Source: Arthrobacter sp. E3
GTDB taxonomy: Bacteria; Actinomycetota; Actinomycetes; Actinomycetales; Micrococcaceae
Direction of reading: 5' to 3'
Length of the DNA: 64,000 bases
Assembly: GCF_017353415.1 (NCBI RefSeq)
Contig: NZ_JAFMPX010000002.1
Location: 1 to 64,000 of the forward strand
The notes beneath the pieces are model-generated. The model saw only the letters and a list, made by a program, of their open reading frames with translations, had not been told where the DNA came from and made no database searches. This document shows, one piece after another, positions 56,812 through 64,000 of the stretch (positions within the stretch are counted from its first letter, which is position 1; every line of letters begins with the position of its first letter). Made by a program: the position numbers and the translations under genes.

Positions 56812-57135
56812 ATGTCAGTTGGTTCCAAGGAACTTGCCCCTGCACAGCTTGACGGGTTCGACAATGCTCGTCTTGTTGAAGAACTCCGCAAGGCTAAAGA
56901 AGAACTGTTCAACCTGCGTTTCCAGTCAGCCACTGGCCAGCTGGAAAGCCACGGTCGCTTGCGCGTTGTAAAGCGCGACATCGCCCGTATCTACACAGTG
57001 CTGCGTGAGCGCGAGCTGGGCATTCGCCCGGACGTCGTTGCCGCTGCACCCGTGGAGAAGGCCTCCAAGAAGGCTGACAAGGAAGCCAAGAAGGCCTCCA
57101 AGAAGGCTGAAGAATCTGAGGAGGACGCCAAGTGA
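56812..57135 (+). CDS. rpmC: 50S ribosomal protein L29 with Lys-rich tail
   Basis: The core (residues 1-75) has [64 protein letters not shown], the normal L29 two-helix fold. The last 30 residues are a run of Lys/Ala/Glu ([19 protein letters not shown]) not found in model L29, making the protein 107 residues. Its stop overlaps the rpsQ GTG. The tail resembles basic Ala/Lys tails on other actinobacterial proteins. Confidence 0.95.
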   Translation: MSVGSKELAPAQLDGFDNARLVEELRKAKEELFNLRFQSATGQLESHGRLRVVKRDIARIYTVLRERELGIRPDVVAAAPVEKASKKADKEAKKASKKAEESEEDAK

Positions 57136-57428
57136 GCGATTCTGTAGACAACATTGAAGAAGGCGCCACGGCTGTGGTTCGTGGCGAGCGCAAGAAGATG
57201 CGTGGCTACGTCGTCTCCGACAAGATGGACAAAACCATCGTCGTCGAGGTCGAAGACCGCGTAAAGCACGCCTTGTACGGCAAGGTTCTGCGCCGGAACA
57301 AGAAGGTCAAGGCCCACGACGAAGAGAACAGTGCCGGCATCGGCGACATGGTTCTCATCAGTGAGACCCGCCCGCTGTCCGCCACCAAGCGTTTCCGCCT
57401 GGTGGAGATCATCGAGAAGGCCAAGTAA
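57132..57428 (+). CDS. rpsQ: 30S ribosomal protein S17
   Basis: S17 is an early-binding protein. The 98 residues begin with a short acidic extension, then [77 protein letters not shown]. The GTG overlaps the rpmC stop (57132-57135). Confidence 0.96.
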   Translation: MSDSVDNIEEGATAVVRGERKKMRGYVVSDKMDKTIVVEVEDRVKHALYGKVLRRNKKVKAHDEENSAGIGDMVLISETRPLSATKRFRLVEIIEKAK

Positions 57429-57464
57429 GCATTTTCAACGCTTTGCCTTGAGCTTGTGAACTAA

Positions 57465-57509
57465 ACGCAGGGCCCGTCACCGTTCGCGGTGACGGGCCCT
57501 GCGTCGTTT
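57465..57509 (+). terminator. Very strong terminator closing the S10 unit
   Basis: An 18-bp perfect stem (57465-57482 with 57487-57504) with a TTCG loop is followed by GTTTAA. It is the best hairpin in the window and separates the S10 genes from rplN. Confidence 0.9.
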
Positions 57510-57565
57510 AACCCTTCCACCACCCCGTGGTGTGGGGAAGGCAACGCCTGAGCGGGCTTACGGCG

Positions 57566-57595
57566 TAACGATTGGTTCCGGCGTCGTGCTAGGAT
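57566..57595 (+). promoter_or_regulatory. Candidate promoter and 270-base leader of rplN
   Basis: TAACGA (57566-57571) and TAGGAT (57590-57595) are 18 bases apart. A start just downstream leaves about 270 bases of leader before rplN. The open frame at 57532-57825 in this gap does not look like a gene. Confidence 0.35.
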
Positions 57596-57868
57596 TGTCT
57601 ATTGCTGCGCCTTTTCCGTGCCGCCGTTTTCGGTGGTGGAATCAGGTGGGCAAATACCTCGTAAATGCATCGTGCCACTACAAACTGCCGTCTGCCGCGT
57701 ATTTTTTCATGCACCTGGCCGGATTGGAAAGTGCATTTGGCATGAAGCATTTAGGCGTGTTTTGGCAAAATCCAGGCGCGTCGAGAGACATCCCGAACAA
57801 TACGTTCCGCAAGGCTTGTCCATAGCTGATATATGGCCAAGAACCGGCGCGACGAACAGGAGATACTA

Positions 57869-58237
57869 GTGATTCAGCAGGAGTCGCGGCTTAAGATCGC
57901 CGACAACACGGGGGCCAAGGAAATCTTGACCATCCGCGTTCTCGGTGGATCCGGACGCCGCTACGCAGGCATTGGCGACACCATTGTCGCCACCGTCAAG
58001 GATGCAATTCCCGGCGGTAACGTAAAGAAGGGTGACGTCGTCAAGGCTGTCATCGTTCGCACCAAGAAGGAACGCCGCCGTGCGGATGGTTCCTACATCA
58101 AGTTTGATGAGAATGCAGCTGTCATTCTCAAGGCTGACGGGGACCCCCGCGGTACCCGTATCTTCGGCCCGGTTGGCCGTGAACTTCGTGACAAGAAATT
58201 CATGAAGATCATCTCGTTGGCTCCGGAGGTGCTGTAA
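57869..58237 (+). CDS. rplN: 50S ribosomal protein L14
   Basis: The 122 residues from the GTG at 57869 (AGGAGATACTA upstream) start [20 protein letters not shown] and include [36 protein letters not shown], the standard L14. A reading from 57833 adds 12 residues and is rejected. Confidence 0.97.
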   Translation: MIQQESRLKIADNTGAKEILTIRVLGGSGRRYAGIGDTIVATVKDAIPGGNVKKGDVVKAVIVRTKKERRRADGSYIKFDENAAVILKADGDPRGTRIFGPVGRELRDKKFMKIISLAPEVL

Positions 58238-58240
58238 CTT

Positions 58241-58603
58241 ATGGCAAAGATCAAGAAGGGTGACCTGGTTCAGGTCATCACAGGCGCCAAGGCTGAGCGT
58301 GGCGGCGACCGTGGCAAGCAGGGCAAGGTCCTGAAGGTCTACAACGAAACCAACCGCGTGTTGGTTGAAGGTGTAAACCGCGTCACCAAGCACACCAAAG
58401 CCGGACAGACCGAACGTGGCACCAACACTGGTGGCATCGAGACCGTCGAGGCACCCATTCACATCTCCAACGTTGCTGTAGTGGACCCGTCCACGAAGAA
58501 GCCGACTCGCGTTGGCTACCGCATCGAAACCGTTGAGCGCGATGGCCGCGAGCGTCAAGTACGTGTCCGCGTTGCCAAGACCTCGGGGAAGGACCTGCCA
58601 TGA
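58241..58603 (+). CDS. rplX: 50S ribosomal protein L24
   Basis: The 120 residues start [30 protein letters not shown] (KOW domain) and carry [42 protein letters not shown]. It lies three bases after rplN. Confidence 0.96.
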   Translation: MAKIKKGDLVQVITGAKAERGGDRGKQGKVLKVYNETNRVLVEGVNRVTKHTKAGQTERGTNTGGIETVEAPIHISNVAVVDPSTKKPTRVGYRIETVERDGRERQVRVRVAKTSGKDLP

Positions 58604-59184
58604 GCGCCGCAGTTGCAGAGAACACACCCAAGATCACACCCCGCCTGAAGACCCGCTATGCAGCGGAAATCAAGGCGACCCTGATCGAGGAATTCAAATA
58701 CTCGAACGTGAACCAGGTTCCGCGCCTGGTCAAGGTCGTTGTCAACATGGGTGTTGGAGATGCCGCCAAGGACTCCAAGCTCATCGATGGCGCCGTCCGC
58801 GACCTCACAGCCATCACCGGCCAGAAGCCCCAGGTTTCCAAGGCCCGCAAGTCGATCGCACAGTTCAAGCTGCGCGAAGGCATGCCGATCGGCTGCCACG
58901 CAACTTTGCGTGGGGACCGCATGTGGGAATTCCTGGACCGTTTGGTCACACTGGCACTGCCCCGTATCCGCGACTTCCGCGGCCTCAGTGGCAAGCAGTT
59001 TGACGGCAACGGCAACTACACCTTCGGCTTGACCGAGCAGGTTATGTTCCACGAGATCGACCAGGATTCCATTGACCGCCCCCGCGGCATGGACATCACC
59101 GTCGTCACCACAGCCAAGACCGATGACGAAGGCCGTGCCTTCCTCAAGGCACTTGGCTTCCCGTTCAAATCCGAAGATAAATAA
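58600..59184 (+). CDS. rplE: 50S ribosomal protein L5
   Basis: L5 contacts P-site tRNA and 5S rRNA. The 194 residues include [75 protein letters not shown]. The ATG overlaps the rplX stop by ATGA. The usual next gene in many Gram-positives, rpsN, is absent: the 103 bases before rpsH have no S14-like frame. Confidence 0.96.
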   Translation: MSAAVAENTPKITPRLKTRYAAEIKATLIEEFKYSNVNQVPRLVKVVVNMGVGDAAKDSKLIDGAVRDLTAITGQKPQVSKARKSIAQFKLREGMPIGCHATLRGDRMWEFLDRLVTLALPRIRDFRGLSGKQFDGNGNYTFGLTEQVMFHEIDQDSIDRPRGMDITVVTTAKTDDEGRAFLKALGFPFKSEDK

Positions 59185-59287
59185 TCTACGTAAAAGGTCC
59201 GTTCTGCGGGCGCGTCGTCCCGGCATTTGATGCCGGCGCGGGTGCGCTACGCGAAGGAAACCGTTACGAGGAAGGGCAAGCGCCCAA

Positions 59288-59686
59288 ATGACAATGACAG
59301 ATCCTGTCGCAGACATGCTTACGCGTCTGCGCAACGCAAACTCGGCACACCACGACACCGTGTCCATGCCGTTTAGCAAACTTAAAGGCCATATCGCCGA
59401 CATCCTCAAGGCACAGGGTTACATCACTGCCTGGAAGGTCGAAGACGCCGAAGTTGGCAAGAAGATGACCATCGACTTGAAGTATGGCCCCGCACGTGAG
59501 CGTTCAATCGCTGGCCTGCGCCGCATCTCCAAGCCCGGCCTGCGCGTTTACGCAAAGTCCACGAACCTCCCCAGCGTGCTGGGTGGGTTGGGTGTCGCCA
59601 TCTTGTCGACGTCTTCAGGTCTTTTGACCGACCGTCAGGCTGCCAAGAAGGGCGTGGGTGGGGAAGTCCTCGCCTACGTCTGGTAG
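59288..59686 (+). CDS. rpsH: 30S ribosomal protein S8
   Basis: S8 is the usual translational repressor of the spc operon. The 132 residues start [33 protein letters not shown] and end with [31 protein letters not shown]. Confidence 0.97.
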   Translation: MTMTDPVADMLTRLRNANSAHHDTVSMPFSKLKGHIADILKAQGYITAWKVEDAEVGKKMTIDLKYGPARERSIAGLRRISKPGLRVYAKSTNLPSVLGGLGVAILSTSSGLLTDRQAAKKGVGGEVLAYVW

Positions 59687-59708
59687 TAGAGAGAGAAGGG
59701 AAAGAAAA

Positions 59709-60245
59709 ATGTCACGTATTGGACGTCTCCCCATCTCCGTGCCTGCCGGCGTCGAGGTCAAGGTTGAAGATAACCTGGTTTCCGTCAAGGGCCCGAAGGG
59801 AACGCTGCAGCTTACTGTTGCCAGCCCCATCGCGGTTGCTCTCGAAGAGAACACCATCAGCGTTAGCCGCCCCAACGATGAGCGCAACTCGCGTTCACTC
59901 CACGGTTTGACTCGCACCCTCATTGACAACCTGATCATCGGTGTCACCAAGGGCTACGAGAAGAAGCTGGAAATTGTTGGTACCGGTTACCGCGTAGTCG
60001 CCAAGGGTGCGAACCTCGAGTTCGCTCTGGGCTTCAGCCACCCGGTTGTCATTGAGGCACCCGAGGGCATCACACTGGCAGTTGAGAGCCCCACTAAGCT
60101 CTCCGTGTCAGGCATTGACAAGCAGCAGGTGGGCGAAGTTGCTGCCAACATCCGCAAGCTGCGCAAGCCCGACCCGTACAAGGGTAAGGGCGTACGCTAC
60201 GCCGGCGAAATCATCCGCCGCAAGGTCGGAAAGGCTGGTAAGTAA
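59709..60245 (+). CDS. rplF: 50S ribosomal protein L6
   Basis: The 178 residues from ATG 59709 (SD GAGAGAAGGGAAAG) start [21 protein letters not shown] and end in [29 protein letters not shown] longer frame from 59658 overlaps rpsH and is rejected. Confidence 0.97.
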   Translation: MSRIGRLPISVPAGVEVKVEDNLVSVKGPKGTLQLTVASPIAVALEENTISVSRPNDERNSRSLHGLTRTLIDNLIIGVTKGYEKKLEIVGTGYRVVAKGANLEFALGFSHPVVIEAPEGITLAVESPTKLSVSGIDKQQVGEVAANIRKLRKPDPYKGKGVRYAGEIIRRKVGKAGK

Positions 60246-60247
60246 CC

Positions 60248-60619
60248 ATGGCACTGTCCGTAAGAGGAAAGTCCAAGGCCGCAGCACGCGGCCGTCGTCA
60301 CCTGCGCGTTCGTAAGCGCGTCAGCGGCACCACTGTACGTCCGCGTCTGGTGGTCAACCGTTCAGCACGCCACGTATTCGTGCAGGTCATTGATGACACC
60401 CAGGGCCTGACCCTGGCGTCGGCATCGACCCTGGAAGCAGACCTGCGCTCATTTGACGGTGACAAGACCGCCAAGGCCAAGCGCGTTGGCGAACTCATTG
60501 CTGAGCGCGCCAAGGCTGCCGGCATCGAAGCTGTTGTGTTCGACCGTGGCGGTAACCGCTACCACGGCCGTGTCGCAGCAATTGCTGATGGCGCACGTGA
60601 AGGCGGTCTGGCACTGTGA
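60248..60619 (+). CDS. rplR: 50S ribosomal protein L18
   Basis: L18 binds 5S rRNA. The 123 residues have [34 protein letters not shown] and [25 protein letters not shown]. It is two bases after rplF. Confidence 0.97.
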   Translation: MALSVRGKSKAAARGRRHLRVRKRVSGTTVRPRLVVNRSARHVFVQVIDDTQGLTLASASTLEADLRSFDGDKTAKAKRVGELIAERAKAAGIEAVVFDRGGNRYHGRVAAIADGAREGGLAL

Positions 60620-60645
60620 CCGAGAACACTAACAAGGAGAACACT

Positions 60646-61329
60646 GTGTCAGAAGCAACTGCAGCTGACGGTGCAGCCGCAAAGACCGAAACAGCTGCAG
60701 GCGCCGATGGCGCCCGTGGCCGTGGCGGTCGCGACGGTGCTCGTGGAGGCCGCGAAGGCGGTCGCGACGGTGGCCGTGGCCGCGGCGGTCGCGACGGTGG
60801 ACGTGAGGCTGAGAAGAGCCAGTTCATCGAGCGCGTTGTCAACATCAACCGTGTAGCCAAGGTTGTCAAGGGTGGTCGTCGCTTCAGCTTCACCGCGCTC
60901 GTCATCGTTGGTGACGGCAACGGCCTGGTTGGCGTTGGCTACGGTAAGGCCAAGGAAGTTCCGGCCGCCATCGCCAAGGGTGTTGAAGAAGCCAAGAAGA
61001 CCTTCTTCCGCGTCCCGCTGATTGGCAAGACCATTCCGCACCGCGTACAGGGTGAAGCCGCTGCCGGCGTCGTTCTGTTGCGTCCGGCTGCAGCTGGTAC
61101 CGGCGTTATCGCCGGTGGCCCGGTTCGCGCCATCCTGGAATGCGTTGGCATCCATGACGTGCTGTCCAAGTCACTGGGTTCCTCCAACGCCATCAACATT
61201 GTTCACGCAACTGTTGCCGCTTTGAAGGCCCTGGAAGACCCGAAGGCTGTTGCGGCTCGCCGCGGCCTGCCTTTGGACGAGGTAGCTCCGGCCGTGCTGT
61301 TGCGCAATATGCAAAAGGCAGGTCTGTAA
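60646..61329 (+). CDS. rpsE: 30S ribosomal protein S5 with RGG-rich N-terminus
   Basis: S5 controls decoding accuracy and is the site of spectinomycin resistance. From the GTG at 60646 (AAGGAG six bases upstream; an earlier GTG at 60616 overlaps the rplR stop) it has 227 residues. The first 55 are low complexity with [19 protein letters not shown] repeats, not present in E. coli S5. The conserved [37 protein letters not shown] follows. The spectinomycin loop (around [15 protein letters not shown]) reads wild type. Confidence 0.95.
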   Translation: MSEATAADGAAAKTETAAGADGARGRGGRDGARGGREGGRDGGRGRGGRDGGREAEKSQFIERVVNINRVAKVVKGGRRFSFTALVIVGDGNGLVGVGYGKAKEVPAAIAKGVEEAKKTFFRVPLIGKTIPHRVQGEAAAGVVLLRPAAAGTGVIAGGPVRAILECVGIHDVLSKSLGSSNAINIVHATVAALKALEDPKAVAARRGLPLDEVAPAVLLRNMQKAGL

Positions 61330-61541
61330 TGACTACACCGAAAAATGTTCAGGTTTCTGCCAAGAAGCTTGAAATCACGCAGACCAAGGGCGTCATTGGC
61401 GTCAAGCAGAACCAGAAGGATTGCCTTCGCTCACTGGGCCTGAAGCACATCGGCGACTCTGTCGTCCGTGTTGCCGATGCAGTGACCGTTGGCATGATCA
61501 ACACGGTTCCGCACCTTGTCAAGGTCGAGGAGGCTAAGTAA
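61329..61541 (+). CDS. rpmD: 50S ribosomal protein L30
   Basis: The 70 residues include [33 protein letters not shown]. The ATG overlaps the rpsE stop by one base (TAATG). Confidence 0.95.
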   Translation: MTTPKNVQVSAKKLEITQTKGVIGVKQNQKDCLRSLGLKHIGDSVVRVADAVTVGMINTVPHLVKVEEAK

Positions 61542-61543
61542 AA

Positions 61544-62023
61544 GTGGCTACTGAGAAGACTGTAGAAACTGCTGAGAAGCAGAATGCGCTCAAGGTTCAC
61601 CACCTGCGCCCCGCACCTGGCGCCAAGACGGCTAAAACCCGTGTTGGCCGTGGTGAGGCATCCAAGGGTAAGACCGCCGGTCGCGGTACCAAGGGTACCA
61701 AGGCCCGCTACCAGGTCAAGGCTGGCTTTGCCGGCGGCCAGTTGCCGTTGCACATGCGCCTGCCGAAGCTGCGTGGCTTCAAGAACCCGTTCCGCGTGGA
61801 GTTCCAGGTTGTAAACCTGGCCAAGCTGAACGAGCTCTTCCCCGAAGGTGGCACTGTCACCATCGAGGACCTGGTTGCAAAGGGTGCCGTTCGCAAGAAC
61901 CAGCCCGTGAAGGTGCTCGGCACCGGCGAGATCACCGTCAAGGTTGATATTGCTGCCGATGCATTCTCCACCAGCGCCGTTACGAAGATTGCTGCTGCAG
62001 GTGGAACAACCACCGAACTGTAA
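61544..62023 (+). CDS. rplO: 50S ribosomal protein L15
   Basis: The 159 residues have [35 protein letters not shown] and [21 protein letters not shown]. It follows rpmD by two bases and starts GTG. It closes this stretch of the spc unit. Confidence 0.95.
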   Translation: MATEKTVETAEKQNALKVHHLRPAPGAKTAKTRVGRGEASKGKTAGRGTKGTKARYQVKAGFAGGQLPLHMRLPKLRGFKNPFRVEFQVVNLAKLNELFPEGGTVTIEDLVAKGAVRKNQPVKVLGTGEITVKVDIAADAFSTSAVTKIAAAGGTTTEL

Positions 62024-62060
62024 AAAGTTCACAAATGCGCACATCTAGCGACTAGACTCT

Positions 62061-62101
62061 TGGTGGGCGGAGCTTATGTTCCGCCCGCCAAGGGTCTTTC
62101 G
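62061..62101 (+). terminator. Terminator between rplO and secY
   Basis: GGGCGGA (62065-62071) pairs with TCCGCCC (62080-62086), with an outer TGG/CCA extension. TCTTTCGTTTT follows. It suggests secY has its own promoter. Confidence 0.6.
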
Positions 62102-62181
62102 TTTTACCTAAACAGAATCGCCCAGGGTGTCCCTCAGTTCCCTTGAACTGTCATAGTTTCTATGCGAGCTGGATCACCCAC

Positions 62182-62187
62182 TAGAAT
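62182..62187 (+). promoter_or_regulatory. Candidate secY -10 box
   Basis: TAGAAT matches the -10 consensus well. A -35 box (TTCTAT, 18 bases upstream) is weaker. It follows the rplO terminator and lies 57 bases before the secY start. Confidence 0.4.
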
Positions 62188-62243
62188 CATTCCTTGGGCT
62201 TCCGTTGAGAACCCACCACCCTTACTACATATCAGGAGGACGC

Positions 62244-63569
62244 TTGCTTACCGCATTTGGCCGCGCCTTTCGCACGCCTGATCTGCGACGCAAGTTGTTG
62301 TTCACGCTGGGAATTATTGCCATCTTCCGCATGGGTGCGTTCATCCCATCGCCCGGAATTGATTACCGAAATGTCCAACAGTGCGTGAACGCTGCTGACA
62401 CAAGCCAAGGTATCTACCAGCTTGTGAACCTGTTCAGCGGCGGCGCCTTGCTTCAGGTTTCCATCTTTGCGTTGGGAATCATGCCCTACATCACCGCGAG
62501 CATCATTGTGCAGTTGCTGCGCGTTGTGATCCCCCGCTTCCAGGAACTTCACCTTGAGGGCGCCCAGGGCCAGAGCCAGCTCACTCAGTACACGCGCTAT
62601 CTCACCATTGCCTTGGGTCTGCTCAACGCCACCACCTTGGTGACGCTGGCACGCTCCGGCCAGCTCTTTGCCGGGTGTGGCGCTGCAGGCAAGCCTGGTG
62701 CCTTGATACCCAACGACAACCTGGTCACCATCTTGTTGCTGATCATCACGTTGACCGCAGGATCAGGCCTGATCATGTGGATGGGTGAGCTCGTCACTGA
62801 AAAGGGTGTCGGCAACGGCATGTCGTTGCTGATCTTCGTAGCCATTGCAGCTCAGTTCCCCACCGCCCTCGGCGCTATTTTGAAGACCCAGGGTTGGGGC
62901 ACGTTCCTGATCGTGATGGTCGTTGGCTTGCTGGTTGTTGCCCTTGTCGTTTTCGTGGAACAGTCCCAGCGTCGAGTGCCCGTTCAGTATGCCAAGCGGA
63001 TGATTGGCCGCCGCACCATGGGTGGCACCAGCACCTACATTCCCATCAAGGTGAACATGGCCGGCGTTATCCCGGTCATCTTTGCATCATCGATGCTGTA
63101 CCTGCCGGCGCTCATTTCGCAGTTCGCCACACCGGCAGATGGCTCGAACCCGCCCTGGTGGATTGAATGGATCAACAACTACCTGACTCGTGGAGATCAC
63201 CCGATCTACATGTTGATGTACTTTTTGTTGACCGTTGGTTTCACCTACTTCTACGTCGCGATCACCTTCAACCCTGAAGAGGTCTCCGACAACATGAAGA
63301 AGTATGGTGGGTTCATCCCCGGCATCCGTGCCGGACGTCCCACACAGGATTACCTGCAGTACGTTATCTCGCGCATCACGCTGCCGGGCGCGCTCTACCT
63401 GGGCATCGTCGCCCTGATCCCCCTCATCGCACTTGTCCTGGTTGGGGCAAACCAGAACTTCCCGTTCGGTGGAACCTCAATCTTGATTGTGGTGGGTGTG
63501 GGCTTGGAGACGGTCAAGCAGATTGATGCGCAACTCCAGCAGCGCCACTATGAAGGGTTATTGCGATGA
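62244..63569 (+). CDS. secY: Preprotein translocase subunit SecY
   Basis: SecY is the protein-conducting channel. The TTG at 62244 with AGGAGGA upstream gives 441 residues starting LTAFGRAFRTPDLRRKLLFTL; an ATG-like frame from 62205 is not supported by SD. Ten helices are present, with PSPGIDYRNVQ after the first, GIMPYITASIIVQLL and FVEQSQRRVPVQYAKRM, and the essential loop GIRAGRPTQDYLQYV. Its stop overlaps the adk start (ATGA). Confidence 0.97.
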   Translation: MLTAFGRAFRTPDLRRKLLFTLGIIAIFRMGAFIPSPGIDYRNVQQCVNAADTSQGIYQLVNLFSGGALLQVSIFALGIMPYITASIIVQLLRVVIPRFQELHLEGAQGQSQLTQYTRYLTIALGLLNATTLVTLARSGQLFAGCGAAGKPGALIPNDNLVTILLLIITLTAGSGLIMWMGELVTEKGVGNGMSLLIFVAIAAQFPTALGAILKTQGWGTFLIVMVVGLLVVALVVFVEQSQRRVPVQYAKRMIGRRTMGGTSTYIPIKVNMAGVIPVIFASSMLYLPALISQFATPADGSNPPWWIEWINNYLTRGDHPIYMLMYFLLTVGFTYFYVAITFNPEEVSDNMKKYGGFIPGIRAGRPTQDYLQYVISRITLPGALYLGIVALIPLIALVLVGANQNFPFGGTSILIVVGVGLETVKQIDAQLQQRHYEGLLR

Positions 63570-64000
63570 CAAGAATGTTGATCATTGGACCTCCCGGGTC
63601 AGGTAAGGGTACGCAAGCGGATCGGATATGTGTGGAGCTTGGCATTGTTGCCATCTCCACCGGAGATATTTTCCGTGCCAACGTCAAGGGTGAAACCCCT
63701 TTGGGTCTGGAAGCGAAGAAGTACATGGACAACGGCGACTTTGTGCCGGACAGCGTCACGAACCGCATGGTTCGCGACAGGCTGGCACAAAGCGACGTGG
63801 CGGACGGGTTCCTGCTTGACGGGTACCCGCGCACCTCTCCCCAGGTCGATGAACTTGATGACATCCTGGCCTCTGCCGAAGTAAGCCTTGATGTTGTAGT
63901 CCAGCTCACAGCCGACGATGAAGAACTCGTCAAGCGGTTGCTGGGACGGGCCTTGGAAACCGGGCGCAGTGATGACACCGAAGCCGTCATCAGGCACCGC
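63566..64000 (+). CDS. adk: Adenylate kinase, 5' part (cut by window edge)
   Basis: It interconverts ATP, ADP and AMP. The first 145 residues are visible. The P-loop GPPGSGKGT is at residues 8-16, followed by STGDIFRANVKGETPLG and the AMP site FLLDGYPRTSPQVDEL; the LID domain begins near residue 130. The gene overlaps secY by ATGA and continues past 64000. Confidence 0.95.
   Translation, partial: MTRMLIIGPPGSGKGTQADRICVELGIVAISTGDIFRANVKGETPLGLEAKKYMDNGDFVPDSVTNRMVRDRLAQSDVADGFLLDGYPRTSPQVDELDDILASAEVSLDVVVQLTADDEELVKRLLGRALETGRSDDTEAVIRHR

Noticed and set aside
57532-57825. 97-codon frame upstream of rplN
   Set aside because: No SD and no recognisable sequence; it lies in a leader with a putative promoter.
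1-64000. CRISPR arrays and rRNA genes
   Set aside because: No regularly spaced repeats with unique spacers and no rRNA-like stretches were seen.

Overview
The window is a high-GC actinobacterial chromosome segment, most likely Arthrobacter or a near relative (Micrococcaceae). The evidence is mycothiol synthase (mshD) beside an orphan GlnR regulator, a NUDIX/histidine-phosphatase MutT1 next to polyphosphate kinase, many GTG and TTG starts, long RGG-rich tails on S3 and S5, and an L29 with a Lys/Ala tail. This assignment rests on remembered gene order and protein style; no search was run. No rRNA genes or CRISPR array were seen, and the only tRNA is tRNA-Trp.

Bases 1-7.9 kb: the 3' end of an IS30-type transposase, then asd. 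Next is a small, frameshift-damaged locus (1424-3152): a WXG100-like secreted-type protein, a partner protein and a two-helix membrane protein, which I read as a decayed type VII effector-like module. It is followed by folA-thyA-gntR-membrane protein, transcribed as one minus-strand unit. Bases 6.9-16.1 kb: mutT1-ppk-mshD, a hydroxyacid dehydrogenase and glnR on the minus strand, then on the plus strand a small permease, a 37-residue membrane peptide, a nitrobindin-like protein and YgfZ. An unexplained tRNA-like fold with a strong hairpin lies between mshD and the dehydrogenase. Bases 16.2-25.4 kb: a PadR/DHA2 efflux pair with a palindromic operator, a GNAT enzyme, pfkA, a divergent PspC membrane protein versus PspC-kinase/LuxR regulator locus, and an aminotransferase.

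Bases 25.7-41 kb: transcription and ribosome core. tRNA-Trp, secE, nusG, rplK, rplA, a double-GNAT gene, rplJ-rplL, an opposite-strand thiolase/YbaK pair, rpoB and rpoC. Rifampicin-region residues of RpoB and the streptomycin-site lysine of S12 look wild type.

Bases 41-47 kb: a patatin lipase on the minus strand, then rpsL-rpsG-fusA-tuf. Bases 47.1-51.3 kb hold a very large polytopic membrane protein interrupted by one in-frame TGA. Bases 51.8-64 kb are the S10, spc and start of the alpha-type clusters: rpsJ-rplC-rplD-rplW-rplB-rpsS-rplV-rpsC-rplP-rpmC-rpsQ, a very strong terminator and about 360 bases of leader, then rplN-rplX-rplE-rpsH-rplF-rplR-rpsE-rpmD-rplO, secY and a truncated adk. No rpsN lies between rplE and rpsH.

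Most of the window is conserved housekeeping sequence. The best candidates for something new are the damaged WXG100-like module, the tRNA-like RNA fold at 11399-11450, the PspC-sensor locus with CCCTGA repeats in its divergent promoter, and the giant membrane protein between tuf and rpsJ.
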